Below are positions 43,251 through 53,644 of a DNA stretch of 64,000 nucleotides, piece after piece (the stretch's first letter is position 1; every line of letters begins with the position of its first letter). The stretch comes from Macrosoma leucophasiata (Eukaryota; Arthropoda; Insecta; Lepidoptera; Hedylidae), in NCBI GenBank assembly GCA_036365455.1, contig JAWQUS010000032.1:19166001-19230000 (forward strand), read 5' to 3'. The position numbers and the translations under genes were made by a program. The notes below the pieces were generated by a model. It searched no databases and had not been told where the DNA came from. It worked only from the letters and a program-made list of their open reading frames with translations.

Positions 43251-43431
43251 TTAGAGTATACGACTATATATGTATACCTTATATTCATCTCTTCCGTTAC
43301 CGACTGAGTGACAGTCACTCACTGACAGACAACACTCTGTGGGCACATGGACCTGCACCAGTGAGAGCTCGGCGCGTAGTATTCACTAACGATTATGATT
43401 TACTACGTTAATGATTAACTTCATTTGATGC

Positions 43432-44775
43432 CTAACAGTATGCCCAAACAATTTTATTTGCAGACGATACTTCAATCGTTTTTAAAATGAAAAGACGAAA
43501 TCCAGATTACGATACTGTAAATAAGGTCATAGGAGAAGTACATATATGGTTTACAGGCAATAATCTTGCACTGAATAGTAAAAAAACCAAATGTATCCGT
43601 TTTACCCTCCCTAATGTAAAAAGTAAAGAAGGAGACATTTTTATAAACAATGACAAAATTCAATTTGTTGATGACGCTACCTTCTTAGGAATAACGCTTG
43701 ACTCGAAGTTACAATGGGGACCACATATTAGGCAGTTAGCGAAACGTCTGAGTGCCGCAGCTTATGCTGTTCGAAAAATTAGGCAATTAACTGATATATA
43801 TACTGCAAGACTTGTTTATTTTAGCTATTGTCACAGTGTCATGTCCTATGGTATTTTATTGTGGGGTCGAGCGGCTGACATACAATCAATTTTTGTATTA
43901 CAGAAGAGGTCCATTAGAGCGGTGTATAACTTACGTAGTCGTGATTCTTTGAAAGAACTATTTAAAGAAATAAATATAATGACTGTCCCTTGCCATTACA
44001 TCTATGAAAATATACTTTTCGCGAGGAAAAATTTACATCTGTTTGATAAAATCTCCGATAGGCATAGTTATAATACGAGGAATAAGAACAAGTTGTCTCT
44101 GCCAAGTTTTCAACTGACGAAAACTAAAACATCTTTCCTAAAATATAGTGTAGAATTTTATAACAAGATCCCAGCCGGGATTGCTGAACTCACCGATGGT
44201 AAATTGAAAGCATTAATTAAACGCACTCTATGTAAAAAGGCTTACTATAAACTCGAGGACTATCTCAAGGATAGAAATGTTTGGCTAAATGCTGATCTAG
44301 CTCCACAAGGGTGTTAAATGTAATAATCAAAGTGTAATGTTGATATTATATTGTTAATTTTAAGCTTGTTTAAATTATGGAAAATTGTAAAATTATGCCT
44401 AAGAGATATTTTTAAAAGAGGCGACTGAGTTTTTTCCGGCAAGTTTTTCTCAGATCGTATTGGTCTTTGGAACTTTGCCGGTGAATGACAAAGAATGACT
44501 CTTTTTCTTTTCTTTTTACTCTTTGTTATCAGTTTGTAAAGGGGAAATGAGACATTGTACTGATATACCTACTTTTTACATTAGTTTATGACATTTAGTT
44601 TTATCTTAGTGATATTCTTGACTTTACATATATTTTTTATCTTGTTTGACATGTATATCAATAGTTATTCACTTTAATTTATTTTGTTTGTTTTTGACGT
44701 GTCATAAGAGGTGTCTGTCACCCTAAATGAATAAATAAGTTTCTGCTGATTCTGAGTCTGATTCTGATTCCTACA
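43432..44775 (+). mobile_element. Jockey-like LINE, 5'-truncated
   Basis: Starts at the RT catalytic motif, carries the rest of ORF2 (43436-44317) and a ~450-bp 3' untranslated region. It ends in a (GATTCT)n-type tail (CTGATTCTGAGTCTGATTCT, 44735-44770). Confidence 0.8.
43436..44317 (+). pseudogene. Reverse transcriptase C-terminal half of a jockey-like LINE
   Basis: The frame is open without a stop from 43436. Residues QTILFADDTSIVFK contain the FADD catalytic motif (43457-43468). WFTGNNLALNSKKTKCIRF, the FLGITLDSKLQWGPHIRQL block, RLVYFSYCHSVMSYGILLWG, FVLQKRSIRAVYNL and HSYNTRNKNKLSLP follow, to the natural stop. The endonuclease, fingers and the first RT motifs are missing through 5' truncation, so it is dead, but the preserved part has no frameshift or stop. 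It is a younger relative of 24158-24766. An ATG at 43487 is internal and not a real start. Confidence 0.85.
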
Positions 44776-44879
44776 AGGTTCCTATAGGGACAGAAGAAAA
44801 GAGATTTTAAATTTTATAGTCAATGGAAAAATATTTTTACCTATACTTGCTGTAATCAACATTGGTTGTCGTAATTTTT

Positions 44880-44935
44880 GCAGAAGGCTATTGTCCAGCC
44901 GTGGACATGTTTGGGCTCGAATGATGATCGGCAGC
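44880..44935 (+). repeat. CCAGCCGTGGACATG repeat terminus
   Basis: AGAAGGCTATTGTCCAGCCG then TGGACATGTTTGGGCTCGAA and ATGATGATCGG: the same end type as 28926-28960. Confidence 0.4.
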
Positions 44936-45317
44936 AGCGACGCAGATACTGCACTCAACATTCAAGTGTACTTACCTCTAACAAACAGTACATTATGTTC
45001 CGATCAAATCCAATATATCGTTGACTTGATTTTGTCCGCGCCGGTTGTCCGCGTGGAGTTCGGAATATACAAAAATTCATGTCCTATAATGTTTTACTCT
45101 TGCTTATTGAATATTCAAAAAAGCAGAAAAAATATTTGTAATCATAAGACACAAATTTGTGGCAACAATGTCACTTCTATCGTCTTATGTATTCAGATTT
45201 CTGTGGGATTTGATATGGGCGTTGATACTCGTATGTCCAAGGAAATCAGGACCTTTCTTTTCATACGAGTATAAACAAATCAAATTGCGAGCATACTTAC
45301 TTGTACAGCAGAGTTGT

Positions 45318-45420
45318 TCGGTCGAGTAAACTGGTCTTTGGAACTCTGCCAGTGAATGACAAAAAATGTCCCATATTCTTATATCTTGCCGTTTGTAAAA
45401 GAGAGTATGGAACATTCTGG
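45318..45420 (+). mobile_element. Jockey-like LINE 3' untranslated fragment
   Basis: CTGGTCTTTGGAACTCTGCC + AGTGAATGACAAA parallels 44458-44490 (TTGGTCTTTGGAACTTTGCC). GTTTGTAAAAGAGAGTATGG parallels GTTTGTAAAGGGGAAATGAG. It is broken by the TIR element that follows. Confidence 0.65.
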
Positions 45421-46063
45421 GTGCGTTCCACTAAGCGTTCACAACGATCACGCTCACGACCGCAGTTTTTCCCGTTCCACTTGCTTGTGAGCGTTACTGT
45501 CGTAAACTCAAGTGGAATGGATTATAGAGCGTTTTGAGCGTAGAGGTCAATAATACAAATGGCGAGTTAATAATTTTCATCAGTGAAATTTTAAACGTAT
45601 GTAATATTTTTTTCAATAAGAAAACTAATTTAAAAAAGGCTAAGTTAATTATCATTTCTTAAGTTAGGTTATATTATTGGCAATCAAGGAAAAATGTATA
45701 CATGTATATTAATTATAAACTACAATTAATTTTTCTAAACTTGTTTTACATAATTATATTTACCTGTGGAGGCACGTTGAGCATCCGCTGCAGAAACATT
45801 CACTTCTACTAATATATATTTTTCGGCATGAAATAACGTAAGCTTTACGGTCGCCATTTTTTATGTTTTGACTTTTGAAAATGCCGCTAATTTTCTCAAC
45901 GATCACTTCGACCCACCTTTTTAGATGGGTCGTCGTGAGCTTCGCGTGAGCGTAATTCATGACGTCATGAGTGACGTTTACGCCGCGACCACAACGACTG
46001 TGGGCCTCATGTGGAACGACTAAAGGAGCGTTTTGATCGTTGTGAACGCTTAGTGGAACGCAC
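45421..46063. mobile_element. DNA-transposon-like element, perfect 30-bp terminal inverted repeats
   Basis: GTGCGTTCCACTAAGCGTTC (45421-) continues to 45450. Its exact reverse complement is 46034-46063. The element is 643 bp and has no transposase frame. Subterminal variants of CGTTCCAC and TTGTGAACG, and a CRE-like TGACGTCA (45960-45967), lie inside. It interrupts LINE 3' untranslated sequence. Flanking TCTG on both sides may be a target duplication but is not certain. Non-autonomous; superfamily unassigned. Confidence 0.8.
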
Positions 46064-46069
46064 ACTCTG

Positions 46070-47129
46070 TTCTATATTTTGTTTGACAGCGACATGTGAA
46101 AACTTATGACAATTATGTCAGCAGTTCGTTCAAGTTCGTTATCAAAGGTTGTCAATGATGAACTGCGACGAAATTAAAAACAGTGATAAGAGGTTTAAGA
46201 TTAATCAATAAATACAGCGACATGAGCAGTTGAACACGAAGTGAGACGCCGCGGCACGTTGCGGTGATGGGCCACAGTCACTCTGGTCCGCATCTGTTAC
46301 GGTTAGAGTCCGATATTGTTAACCACATGTGACTTTAGTCAAACAAAGGTCAGAGACATAACCTTTGCTTTAGCAAAACCTGTGTATATTGTGATCAGTC
46401 CACCGGATTTTATTTGATATTTTGTTTAGGTTTCTTGCTGTGCTCGTTAAGAATGTAGGATGCTTAATTTTTGTAACTGAATTCATATTCTAATCTAGTT
46501 ACATAATGAAAAAACTTAGTTTAATCGTTTAGAGCTGTAAAAATAGTCAATTCAATGTGTGTTTATCGGGAAAATGTAATAAAACATTTTTGCAGTCTCT
46601 ATTCAGACCATTTAAAAATAAATAAATAAAAGATCTTTTCTTAAGTAACCGCCTGTAGTTGTATGTATATGCGGTTAAGTGAGTACAATCACAGGCGGTT
46701 GCATATTAAAATGTAAATGCGGCTAGCCGCGCGGCTAACCGCTTATGCATTCGGGCGCTTAGACCTTCGAGGTTCATTACACCTTCATTAAATGTTTATT
46801 ACACCATCCACACAGATAGAGGCTACTTATTACCACAAAAAACAGCCAAAATCACGAAACCCATGCGGACGAAACCGATAATTTTACATTAGGTCGTAAG
46901 CAACGCGGCAGTAGATAGAACAGCGCAACGGCTAATTCACCCAACAGATGCCGATGCGCAGCTGCTAGGTTTGAGCTTATATTACAAGTTGAGCAAATCG
47001 CGCACCTGCACTTGTAGCCTAATGAGAAGGTGTCTTCTCTTGTCACACTGCTTGCGACTTGATAAAAGTAGTCGTATCTAGTCCACCGAGCCAACAATCT
47101 TCTTCTCCAGCGTATAAAAAGAAGTTTCT
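46070..47129. other. Upstream region / 5' intron of the glycosyltransferase gene
   Basis: No coding frame. An inverted pair AACCGCCTGT (46647-46656) / ACAGGCGGTT (46691-46700) is followed by GCGGCTAGCCGCGCGGCTAA. This may be a small palindromic element. The transcription start and 5' exon of the downstream gene were not located. Confidence 0.45.
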
Positions 47130-47160
47130 CACGAGAGATATTTTATTTGTGTTACAGGGC
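47130..47160 (+). promoter_or_regulatory. 3' splice acceptor before the glycosyltransferase ATG
   Basis: The pyrimidine-rich ATTTTATTTGTGTTACAG ends at 47157. The exon would begin GGC directly followed by ATG at 47161. The placement implies a 5'-untranslated intron. Confidence 0.7.
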
Positions 47161-48873
47161 ATGCGGGGGTGGTGCGGTCGCTGGACGGGCGCGGGCGGCG
47201 GCGGGCGGGCGCGCGCCCGCTGGCTGGCCGCGCTGCTGTGCTGGGCCGCGCTCGCCGCCGTCGCGCTGCCGCGCCTGCAGCGCCCGCCTCGCGCCCCCCT
47301 ACACCCGCCACCCGCGCCGCCCGCGCACCCCGCGCGCCTCTTGCTCCAGTCCGAGCTGGCCGCCTCCACCGCCGCGCCCTCGCTCGCCCCCCCGCCGCCG
47401 GCCCCCTACCCCGCCACCGACACCCGCGTTGTCTCCGAGGACGAGCTGCGCGCTGACGCCGAGCGCCGCCTCCCCTCCCTCCCCCTCGCCTACTGGCACA
47501 AACACAAGGACGACAAGAACAAGTTCTTCCAGAAGAAAGACTGCGCCCCCTTCCCCTCCATCTACGACCTCGAGTTCCACAACACGTACTGGCAGACCCT
47601 CCACGTGAAGGAGGGCGTGTTCCACTTCTACGGCGCGTACATGGACGCGCGAAACGCGTCGCGGATCGGGCCCGCGGTGCGCGTGCTCGCCGTGCACGAC
47701 CGCATCAAGCCGACGACGGTGACGCACTGCCAGCTGTGGTTCGAGGAGCGCGAGGCGCCGGTGGTCGTGCGCAATCTCGAGTACAAGTACGTGTGGAACA
47801 GCAAGTGGGGAAATTACCGCGACAAAGTGCTGCAGCCCTACCTGATGGCCTGCGTGCTGCCCGCCGAGGTGCGCCATCTCGTGCCCGTCTCCGTCTCCAT
47901 CGTGGAGCAGCCCTGCGACCGCGCGCCCAACAACCTGCGCGTGCACAACGACCGCCCCGCCTCGCCCGAGGCGCGCGAGGACTTCGCCGTCTGCGTCAAG
48001 GGGCTCGATTTCCTACACGAGGACCTCTCGGTGCGCCTCGTCGAGTGGATCGAGCTCGTTCGGCTGCTCGGCGCCTCCAAGATATTTTTCTATGAGCTGC
48101 AGGTGCACCCGAACATAACGAAGGTGCTCGACTACTACACGTCGCTCGGCGTGACCGAGGTGACACCGATCACGCTACCCGGCGGCCAGCCGAACCTGCC
48201 CGGCCTGCAGCACCTGTACCTCAAGAAGAAGACGACCCACAAGCGGCAGATGGAACTGATCCCGTACAACGATTGCCTGTATCGGCACATGTACAAGTAC
48301 CGGTGGCTGGCGCTGCTCGACATCGACGAGGTGATCGTGCCGCTGGAGGACAGCGACTGGGGCTCGCTGATGCGGCGCGTGCTGCCGCTGGCCGCGCCCG
48401 CCGCCGGCAAGCCGCCGCGCACCTCCTACCACGCGTCCAACGTGTACTTCCTCGACTCCCTGGGGCACGAGCACAAGTGGGAGGAGAGCGCGCCGCGCTA
48501 CCTGCACATGCTGCAGCACGTGTACCGCACGCGCAACTTCACCAAGCCGGGCCAGTACGTCAAGTCGTTCCACGAGACGGAGCGCGTGCTGGCGCTGCAC
48601 AACCACTTCCCGCTGGCGTGCCTCGGCGGCGCCTGCTCGTCCTACTCGCTGGAGACGCGGCACGCGCGCCTGCAGCACTACCGCGCCGACTGCGTCACGG
48701 CGCTCAGCAAGGCGTGCGCCGAGCTGCGCGCCGACCCGGTGCGCGACACGGCGCTGTGGCGGTGGCGCGACCCGCTCGTCGCGGCCGCCAACGCCGCGCT
48801 CGACGCACTCGGCTTCCTCGCGCCCCACGCGCCCCACGCGCCTCCCGCGCCCCCCGCGTCGCCGCACCGGTGA
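47161..48873 (+). CDS. Glycosyltransferase family 92 protein (type II Golgi membrane enzyme)
   Basis: A 570-residue protein in a single uninterrupted exon. The start at 47161 is chosen because a splice acceptor ends at 47157; the frame stays open further upstream only through the intron. A short Arg-rich cytoplasmic tail precedes one membrane anchor (about residues 21-37, WLAALLCWAALAAVAL), then a Pro/Ala-rich stem (40-90) and the lumenal domain. GT92 (DUF23) features include FAVCVKGLDFLHEDLSVRLV, KIFFYELQVHPNITKVLDYY, NDCLYRHMYKYRWLALLDID and the acidic DIDE motif at 387-390. Possible N-glycosylation sites are N165, N318 and N459. The family adds galactose to N-glycan core fucose in nematodes; the insect substrate is not known here. 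The exon is strikingly GC-rich against AT-rich flanks, which also creates long antisense shadow frames. Confidence 0.9.
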   Translation: MRGWCGRWTGAGGGGRARARWLAALLCWAALAAVALPRLQRPPRAPLHPPPAPPAHPARLLLQSELAASTAAPSLAPPPPAPYPATDTRVVSEDELRADAERRLPSLPLAYWHKHKDDKNKFFQKKDCAPFPSIYDLEFHNTYWQTLHVKEGVFHFYGAYMDARNASRIGPAVRVLAVHDRIKPTTVTHCQLWFEEREAPVVVRNLEYKYVWNSKWGNYRDKVLQPYLMACVLPAEVRHLVPVSVSIVEQPCDRAPNNLRVHNDRPASPEAREDFAVCVKGLDFLHEDLSVRLVEWIELVRLLGASKIFFYELQVHPNITKVLDYYTSLGVTEVTPITLPGGQPNLPGLQHLYLKKKTTHKRQMELIPYNDCLYRHMYKYRWLALLDIDEVIVPLEDSDWGSLMRRVLPLAAPAAGKPPRTSYHASNVYFLDSLGHEHKWEESAPRYLHMLQHVYRTRNFTKPGQYVKSFHETERVLALHNHFPLACLGGACSSYSLETRHARLQHYRADCVTALSKACAELRADPVRDTALWRWRDPLVAAANAALDALGFLAPHAPHAPPAPPASPHR

Positions 48874-48896
48874 CCGCCGCCCCCCCAGCTTAGTCT

Positions 48897-48924
48897 ATTA
48901 AACCTATTAAATGCTAGTATTAAA
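48897..48924 (+). promoter_or_regulatory. Three ATTAAA poly(A) signals
   Basis: ATTAAA at 48897-48902, 48906-48911 and 48919-48924, 24-51 bases after the stop codon. They imply a very short 3' untranslated region for the glycosyltransferase mRNA. Confidence 0.65.
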
Positions 48925-48929
48925 CGTAT

Positions 48930-49375
48930 TTTTATAGTTCATTTTGACTTTTATTTCACGCCTCAAAGAATAGAAGACAGGCCAAGCCAACCTAGATTCT
49001 ATGAGCATGACTCCTTCTTACGAATATTGTAAAAGTTCGTCAATTGTAAACCTAATAATATAAGATCCCAGGGCCTCAAGACCTTGCTTATTTTTGAAGT
49101 AACGAATTTTACGGAACAGACACTTCTGTATTATGTGTGTGCATCTTCGCTAGCTTAACTAGGCGGCCAGTTCATAGGTATGAGGTAGCAAAGGTAGACA
49201 AAAATATAACTTACTTTTGTTAAATTCTAAGCACTCGCGGTTAACCTGCGCAGATAACCGGTAGACAGGCTCGTGACAGACAGACTGGTGTTTTGGACGT
49301 CATAACGTAAAAAAAAACATGTAACAGCCGAAAAGCGACATAGTATGCTTATGTTTTATTTCATGTTATTGAACT
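48930..49375. other. Non-coding stretch
   Basis: Nothing recognised after the gene end. Confidence 0.4.
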
Positions 49376-49379
49376 GCGT

Positions 49380-49660
49380 GCTTGTTTCCCAAGTATGCAG
49401 TTCGCATTACAGTACCCAAGTAAACCAGTAGTAGATATCACAGATGCGTTGCTACCCTGAAGCCTGAGTGGTTTTGCCAATGTGATTTTTGTAACGGAGC
49501 AATGTACACATTACCATAACCGGGACACTAAAGTGCTGAGCACTAACATTTGGCGTCAGATGAATGTCGACGCAGATTATGTATTTTGCTGGACAGGCTG
49601 TCGGGCAATGCGGTGGTGCGCACGCCCTCGAACTCCGACACTGGCACTCTATCACCATGT
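49380..49660 (-). repeat. R285, diverged near-complete copy
   Basis: AAGTATGCAGTTCGCATTAC, AGATGCGTTGCTACCCTGAA, AAAGTGCTGAGCACTAACAT, GCGCACGCCCTCGAACTCCG, ending CTCTATCACCATG. A second copy starts immediately after. Confidence 0.65.
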
Positions 49661-50276
49661 AAAGAAAGTGGCAAACAAAAATGCAGTTCAAATTGGTATT
49701 GAACGTGAATACTGTAGCTGTAGCCTATAGGCAATATATTATTATATATTACATCTCGTATATGTAAATGATAGAAGTAAGGCTCGCTGGTTCGAATCAC
49801 ACTGATCTTTTTATCCATTAGATGCGTGGACGCAGCCACACACACATGCATAAAACCCACATACACTAAAGACGTCCATACAGCTAGAGACTAAAGCTCG
49901 AAATGCAGATCCGTTACCACTATAATATGATCCTTTAATTCTGTACATTTTTTTTTACGCTTACACTCACAGCCCCACAGTAGGTATAAACTTGTGTCGT
50001 GGGTGCCGTTGTACACAAACAACACATACACAAACACCCAGACCCGAAACAAATATCTGTAGGCCATACAAATATTTGTCCTGGTGCGGGGATCGAACCC
50101 GCGACCCATCGAATCAAACGGTCATCTCACACCGCTGGACTATCCGAGTCATCAAATACATCATGCGAGGCTAGGCAACACATCATGCGAGACTAGGGTA
50201 GGACTAAACAGAAGGATTAAGTAATGCGATGGTGCCTACCCTCAAGCTCCGTCACTAGAACTGTAGTACCAAGGCT
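49661..50276 (-). repeat. R285 split by a nested tRNA-SINE A
   Basis: First part AAAGTGGCAAACAAAAATGC + AGTTCAAATTGG (49666-49735). The middle word CTCGAAATGCAGATCCGTTA + CCAC is near 49897-49920. After the SINE, GTAATGCGATGGTGCCTACC and CACTAGAACTGTAGTACC complete the end (50221-50272). Confidence 0.6.
49948..50150 (-). mobile_element. tRNA-SINE A, copy 3 (nested)
   Basis: The + strand begins with a T run (the A tail), ACGCTTACACTCACAGCCCC, then CAAATATTTGTCCTGGTGCG, B box GGGATCGAACC and CGGTCATCTCACACCGCTGG. It is inserted inside the R285 copy at 49661-50276. Confidence 0.85.
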
Positions 50277-50279
50277 TTG

Positions 50280-50905
50280 AAGTGATAGCTAAATCCAGCA
50301 TCATCAGCATCGTGCTGCATCACTGCAGACACGAATTTAAATTTTACATTACCTACCCAGAAATAAATATTACACATCAACGAACCTACGAAAGACTTCG
50401 TAGAGCGTTATCTCTGCTACACACTGCCAACGTAAGCACTGATAGTCCGGTATTGGTCAAAACTTGATCAAAATGGTCGATAAGCGTCACATAGGTAAAA
50501 TGAAGTTGTAGGTTTTCCAAATGAGGCGAAGAAGCGACTTGGGAACCAAAAATATCCCGTCCCGTCCAATTTCATATCGCCCTCGAAAAATATTTCGCCA
50601 GGTTCTGAGCTGTAATGGCCTATCTGGCGTACTGGTAAGTACCCAAAGTAAGATTTAACTTGTTATATTATATGGGTCCATGAAATTAATTACCGATCCC
50701 TGTGAAGAAGGTCGGCAATTTAATGGTAAAGAAGGGATACGAAGAAAATGTGGCAATAATTGATTCAATTTCATCGGGCCAACATTGATAACTCTCTGCC
50801 TGAGCTGTGTGCTCGTCGCAAGCAAAGCGACTGGCGGAAAAGAAAAATCAACCAGGTGAAGCAAACAACAAGTGGCAGCGCCAAGGATTACACACTTGGG
50901 TAAGT
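50280..50905. other. Non-coding stretch
   Basis: Nothing recognised. Confidence 0.4.
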
Positions 50906-50909
50906 TTAT

Positions 50910-51194
50910 ACTGGTGGTAGAGCTCCAGTGACGGAGCTCGCGGGAGTAGGCACCACCGTATTACCTAATATACTTGCCGCTAAATGGTAGTGTTCAGCAC
51001 TATCGTGTTCCGGTCAGGTGGTAATATACGGCCCTGTAATTTCCGGCACAGAGGCATAACATCTTAAGCCGGTGGTAACGCGTCTGCATCTTGACCTTGG
51101 TCTTTGTGTGGATGTCTATAGGCTGCAGTCATCACTTAACATCAATGTGAACATTGTGAACTGCATGCTTGTTTGTCACTTGTATTACATAAAA
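50910..51194 (+). repeat. R285, full length (younger subfamily)
   Basis: ACTGGTGGTAGAGCTCCAGT with the intact hairpin GGAGCTC/CAGTGACG/GAGCTC region, TATACTTGCCGCTAAATGGT, ACGGCCCTGTAATTTCCGGC. The tail has a 13-bp local duplication (TGTGAACATTGTGAACTG) before GCATGCTTGTTTGTCAC. Confidence 0.9.
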
Positions 51195-51411
51195 GAGTAG
51201 ATTGCAGTTCTACATATTGCTTATTTATTTAGCCAGGCGTAAAGGTTCGTAATGCTATGAAAAATATTATGAACCATGTTTTCACTATTATTTTATTGTT
51301 CCACTTTTGCTGGTGAACTGGAGTAGTTGCTACACTGGATGGTTAGAGTGAGCTGATAACGTTTGATAGAATCTAGATGGAATCAGTCTGATTTCAAAAC
51401 ACCGAAGACAT

Positions 51412-51706
51412 TTTTTTATGTAACGAAGGTGGCAAACAAGCCTTCAGTTCACATCGATGTTACGTGATGACTGCAGCCTGTAGACATCAACACAAAACCC
51501 ATAGGTCAAAATACAGATATGCTGCCATCCTTGAGACCTGAGCTCTTATGTCTCTGTGATAGTTATTACGAGGCCATACATTATCACTTAACAAGAACAT
51601 GATAGTCGTTCGTACACTACCATTACCATACCATGATGGCAGATAGATTTGGTAATGCGGCGACGCCTACGCCCTCGAGCTCCCACAATTGAACTCTATC
51701 ATCAGT
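51412..51706 (-). repeat. R285, full length (older subfamily)
   Basis: TTTTTTTATGTAACGAAGGT, CACAAAACCCATAGGTCAAA, ATAGTTATTACGAGGCCATA, ending CTCTATCATCAGT. It contains an extra ACCATTACCATACCATGATG near 51627. Confidence 0.85.
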
Positions 51707-51734
51707 AGAAGATAAAAACTTGTTACGGAGCCAT

Positions 51735-52001
51735 ATTTTTTGATGTAATGATGGTGGCAAACAAGCATACAATTCAAATATATAGTAAGTAAATACCTAC
51801 TGCAGCCTATGAGATATCCACACAAAACCTAGAGTTGAGGTCAAAATACAATGCGTGGACAACTCTGGATTCTAAGTTGTTTTGCTTGTATATAACCATT
51901 CTTACATAGAGCTCACCACTACCATGTAATGGAATAAATGGATAGATTAGGTAATATGATAGGGCCAAGATTCAGAACGTTGCACTTGAAATGCTACCAG
52001 T
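51735..52001 (-). repeat. R285, diverged full-length copy
   Basis: TTTTTTGATGTAATGATGGT, GTTGAGGTCAAAATACAATG, AGATTAGGTAATATGATAGG, ending GCTACCAGT. It is in the same orientation as, and only ~30 bp from, the preceding copy. Confidence 0.75.
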
Positions 52002-52154
52002 AAAATTTTAAAAGTTAAGTAAGCTACAAATAATAGCGTTGAGGACTGCACGCCTGAATAAACAGTGTTGCTGATTAAAAGCAATTCGCTGTCTTTCATG
52101 TTGCTAATTTATTTTTCCAGGCGTAAAGGTCCGTTAAGCTATGAAAAATATTAA

Positions 52155-52345
52155 AGAGCATCTTTTTTATACGCTCACACTGACGCTGTGAATTAACCTG
52201 CGTTATGAGTGCCATTATACACACACAACACATACACAAACACCTAGACTAGAAACAGGTATCAGTAGGCTATACATAATATAGGAATTGAACCCGTGAG
52301 CCTCGGTTAAAACGATTGTTACGTCGCTAGATGGAATCAGTCGGT
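52155..52345 (-). mobile_element. tRNA-SINE A, copy 4 (decayed)
   Basis: TACGCTCACACTGACGCTGT, ACACAACACATACACAAACA, then AGGAATTGAACCCGTGAG in place of the B box. Confidence 0.65.
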
Positions 52346-52424
52346 AGCCAAATTTCGAAGATCTTCTGACAGATTCCGATTCCGAGACACAGTAGCTACA
52401 TTGTCAAGTTCTGTTACTAGCTCA

Positions 52425-52700
52425 CTAGTCTAGTGGTACCTAATGCTTCGCTGGGTTCGATTCCTAGATCGGGAGAGAAGTCCTGTTGGGATTGTCCTAT
52501 TTTTCGGAAGTTACCCAATGCTGTCCTCGTAGCCAACTACGAACTTATTTGGTCAGAGATGACAATAGGTTCACCAACTATTACATGAGACAAAACTTAA
52601 CTAGAAAATTGTAGGTGCTTGTATGTACCTTAAATGCGTGCATTTACCTCTGCTCACCACTTCAGGGGTACAGGCGAGAAATATTTTTTTGTTTTATAGA
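52425..52700 (+). mobile_element. tRNA-SINE B, diverged full-length copy
   Basis: CTCACTAGTCTAGTGGTACC, B box GGTTCGATTCC, ACCAACTATTACATGAGACA, then ACCTCTGCTCACCACTTCAG and GGCGAGAAATATTTTTTT. Confidence 0.7.
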
Positions 52701-52704
52701 ACAA

Positions 52705-53165
52705 AATCTAGTTACAGATTTTATAAATCCCTAACGTGACCATTAATATTGTCACACAAAACGGGACATTCTCAAAATTAACCTTCATGGAACCGGGGCG
52801 CAAGAGACTTACTAACGAACGCCCAGCTATAACGCCCTTCTTTTGAGTTCTCTGGGTATTGCTATCGATTGCTTTTGAGATTATAATAAATTATTTAAAA
52901 AATATTAAAACTTCGGATTGTCACTTACAGGACAACTTCAGGCGGGTACACTAGTTTTCTACATATTTTTGCTGAGATTACCGATAACGAGACATTTTTG
53001 TTTCGCAAAAAATTTCCTGGAACACCAGGACGGACTGTATGAAAACGGGACTGACGCGTTCAAAACGGGAGGTATGATCACTTTACATATCCTACATCTT
53101 CACCGCTGCTTTGAGGGATGCCATCAAATTTAATATCTTGATAATATTATTATATACGAGTAGGT
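52705..53165. other. Non-coding stretch
   Basis: No gene. The 71-codon frame at 52918-53133 is unrecognised. Confidence 0.4.
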
Positions 53166-53166
53166 A

Positions 53167-53616
53167 TTAGAGTTTTGCGGATATTGCGGTCTTACTCAAC
53201 CCGGCGCCGATGTACCGTGTTGGTGTTGCTCTATGGGTCTTACACCTATAGTTCAAAATAAAATGGACTCTATCTAGGAACTGTAAGCTCAAGTGTACTT
53301 CACAATGAGTTGTTACACGAGACGCTGGTAACTGTCCCATGATTGGTTGCTGAGCTTTGGCCGAGAGTCGTACACATGTAATACATTTAAGAACATACAG
53401 TTTTACCATATTCTTTATATCAACGATCCAGAACCTGGACCTAATGTATCTTAACATTAATTGAGGACCTCCGTGCATGGTTTTTTCATGTGCGTCCGAA
53501 ATAAGGAACTGAGCCAAATGAGAACTCCGTGGAATTAAAATAGGATGCTTAATTTGCTCTGTGATTCTTGCATTTTGCAATCGGCCACCAACTAGCAAAA
53601 AACCACGCCAGTCCAT
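53167..53616 (-). pseudogene. BEL/Pao LTR-retrotransposon pol fragment (integrase zinc-binding region)
   Basis: A 149-codon open remnant. Residues LLVGGRLQNARI, KHPILIPRSSHLAQFLISDA + HEKTMHGG, LRYIRSRFWIVDI, CITCVRLSAKAQQPIMGQLP + ASRVT match the segment between RNase H and integrase core in BEL/Pao elements. It carries the H-H-C-C zinc finger (H of DAH, H of MHGG, CITC). After ASRVT the family pattern is lost, so the last third of the frame is not homologous. No LTR, RT or integrase core is present, so it is a dead scrap. The true left boundary on the minus strand is probably near 53640. Confidence 0.8.
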
Positions 53617-53644
53617 AAAAGGATTAAGTGAAGCTAGTTAGATT

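Noticed and set aside
44891..45274. 127-codon plus-strand frame
   Set aside because: Begins inside a repeat terminus and shows no domain or codon bias.
47299..48867. Long minus-strand open frames (215 and 230 codons) and alternative plus-strand frames
   Set aside because: They are shadows of the GC-rich glycosyltransferase exon. Low stop-codon frequency in GC-rich DNA explains them, and their residues are low-complexity Arg/Val/Gly/Ala.
53167..53300. Integrase catalytic core following the BEL/Pao zinc finger
   Set aside because: The frame remains open but the residues no longer follow the family pattern after ASRVT; no DDE residues could be placed.
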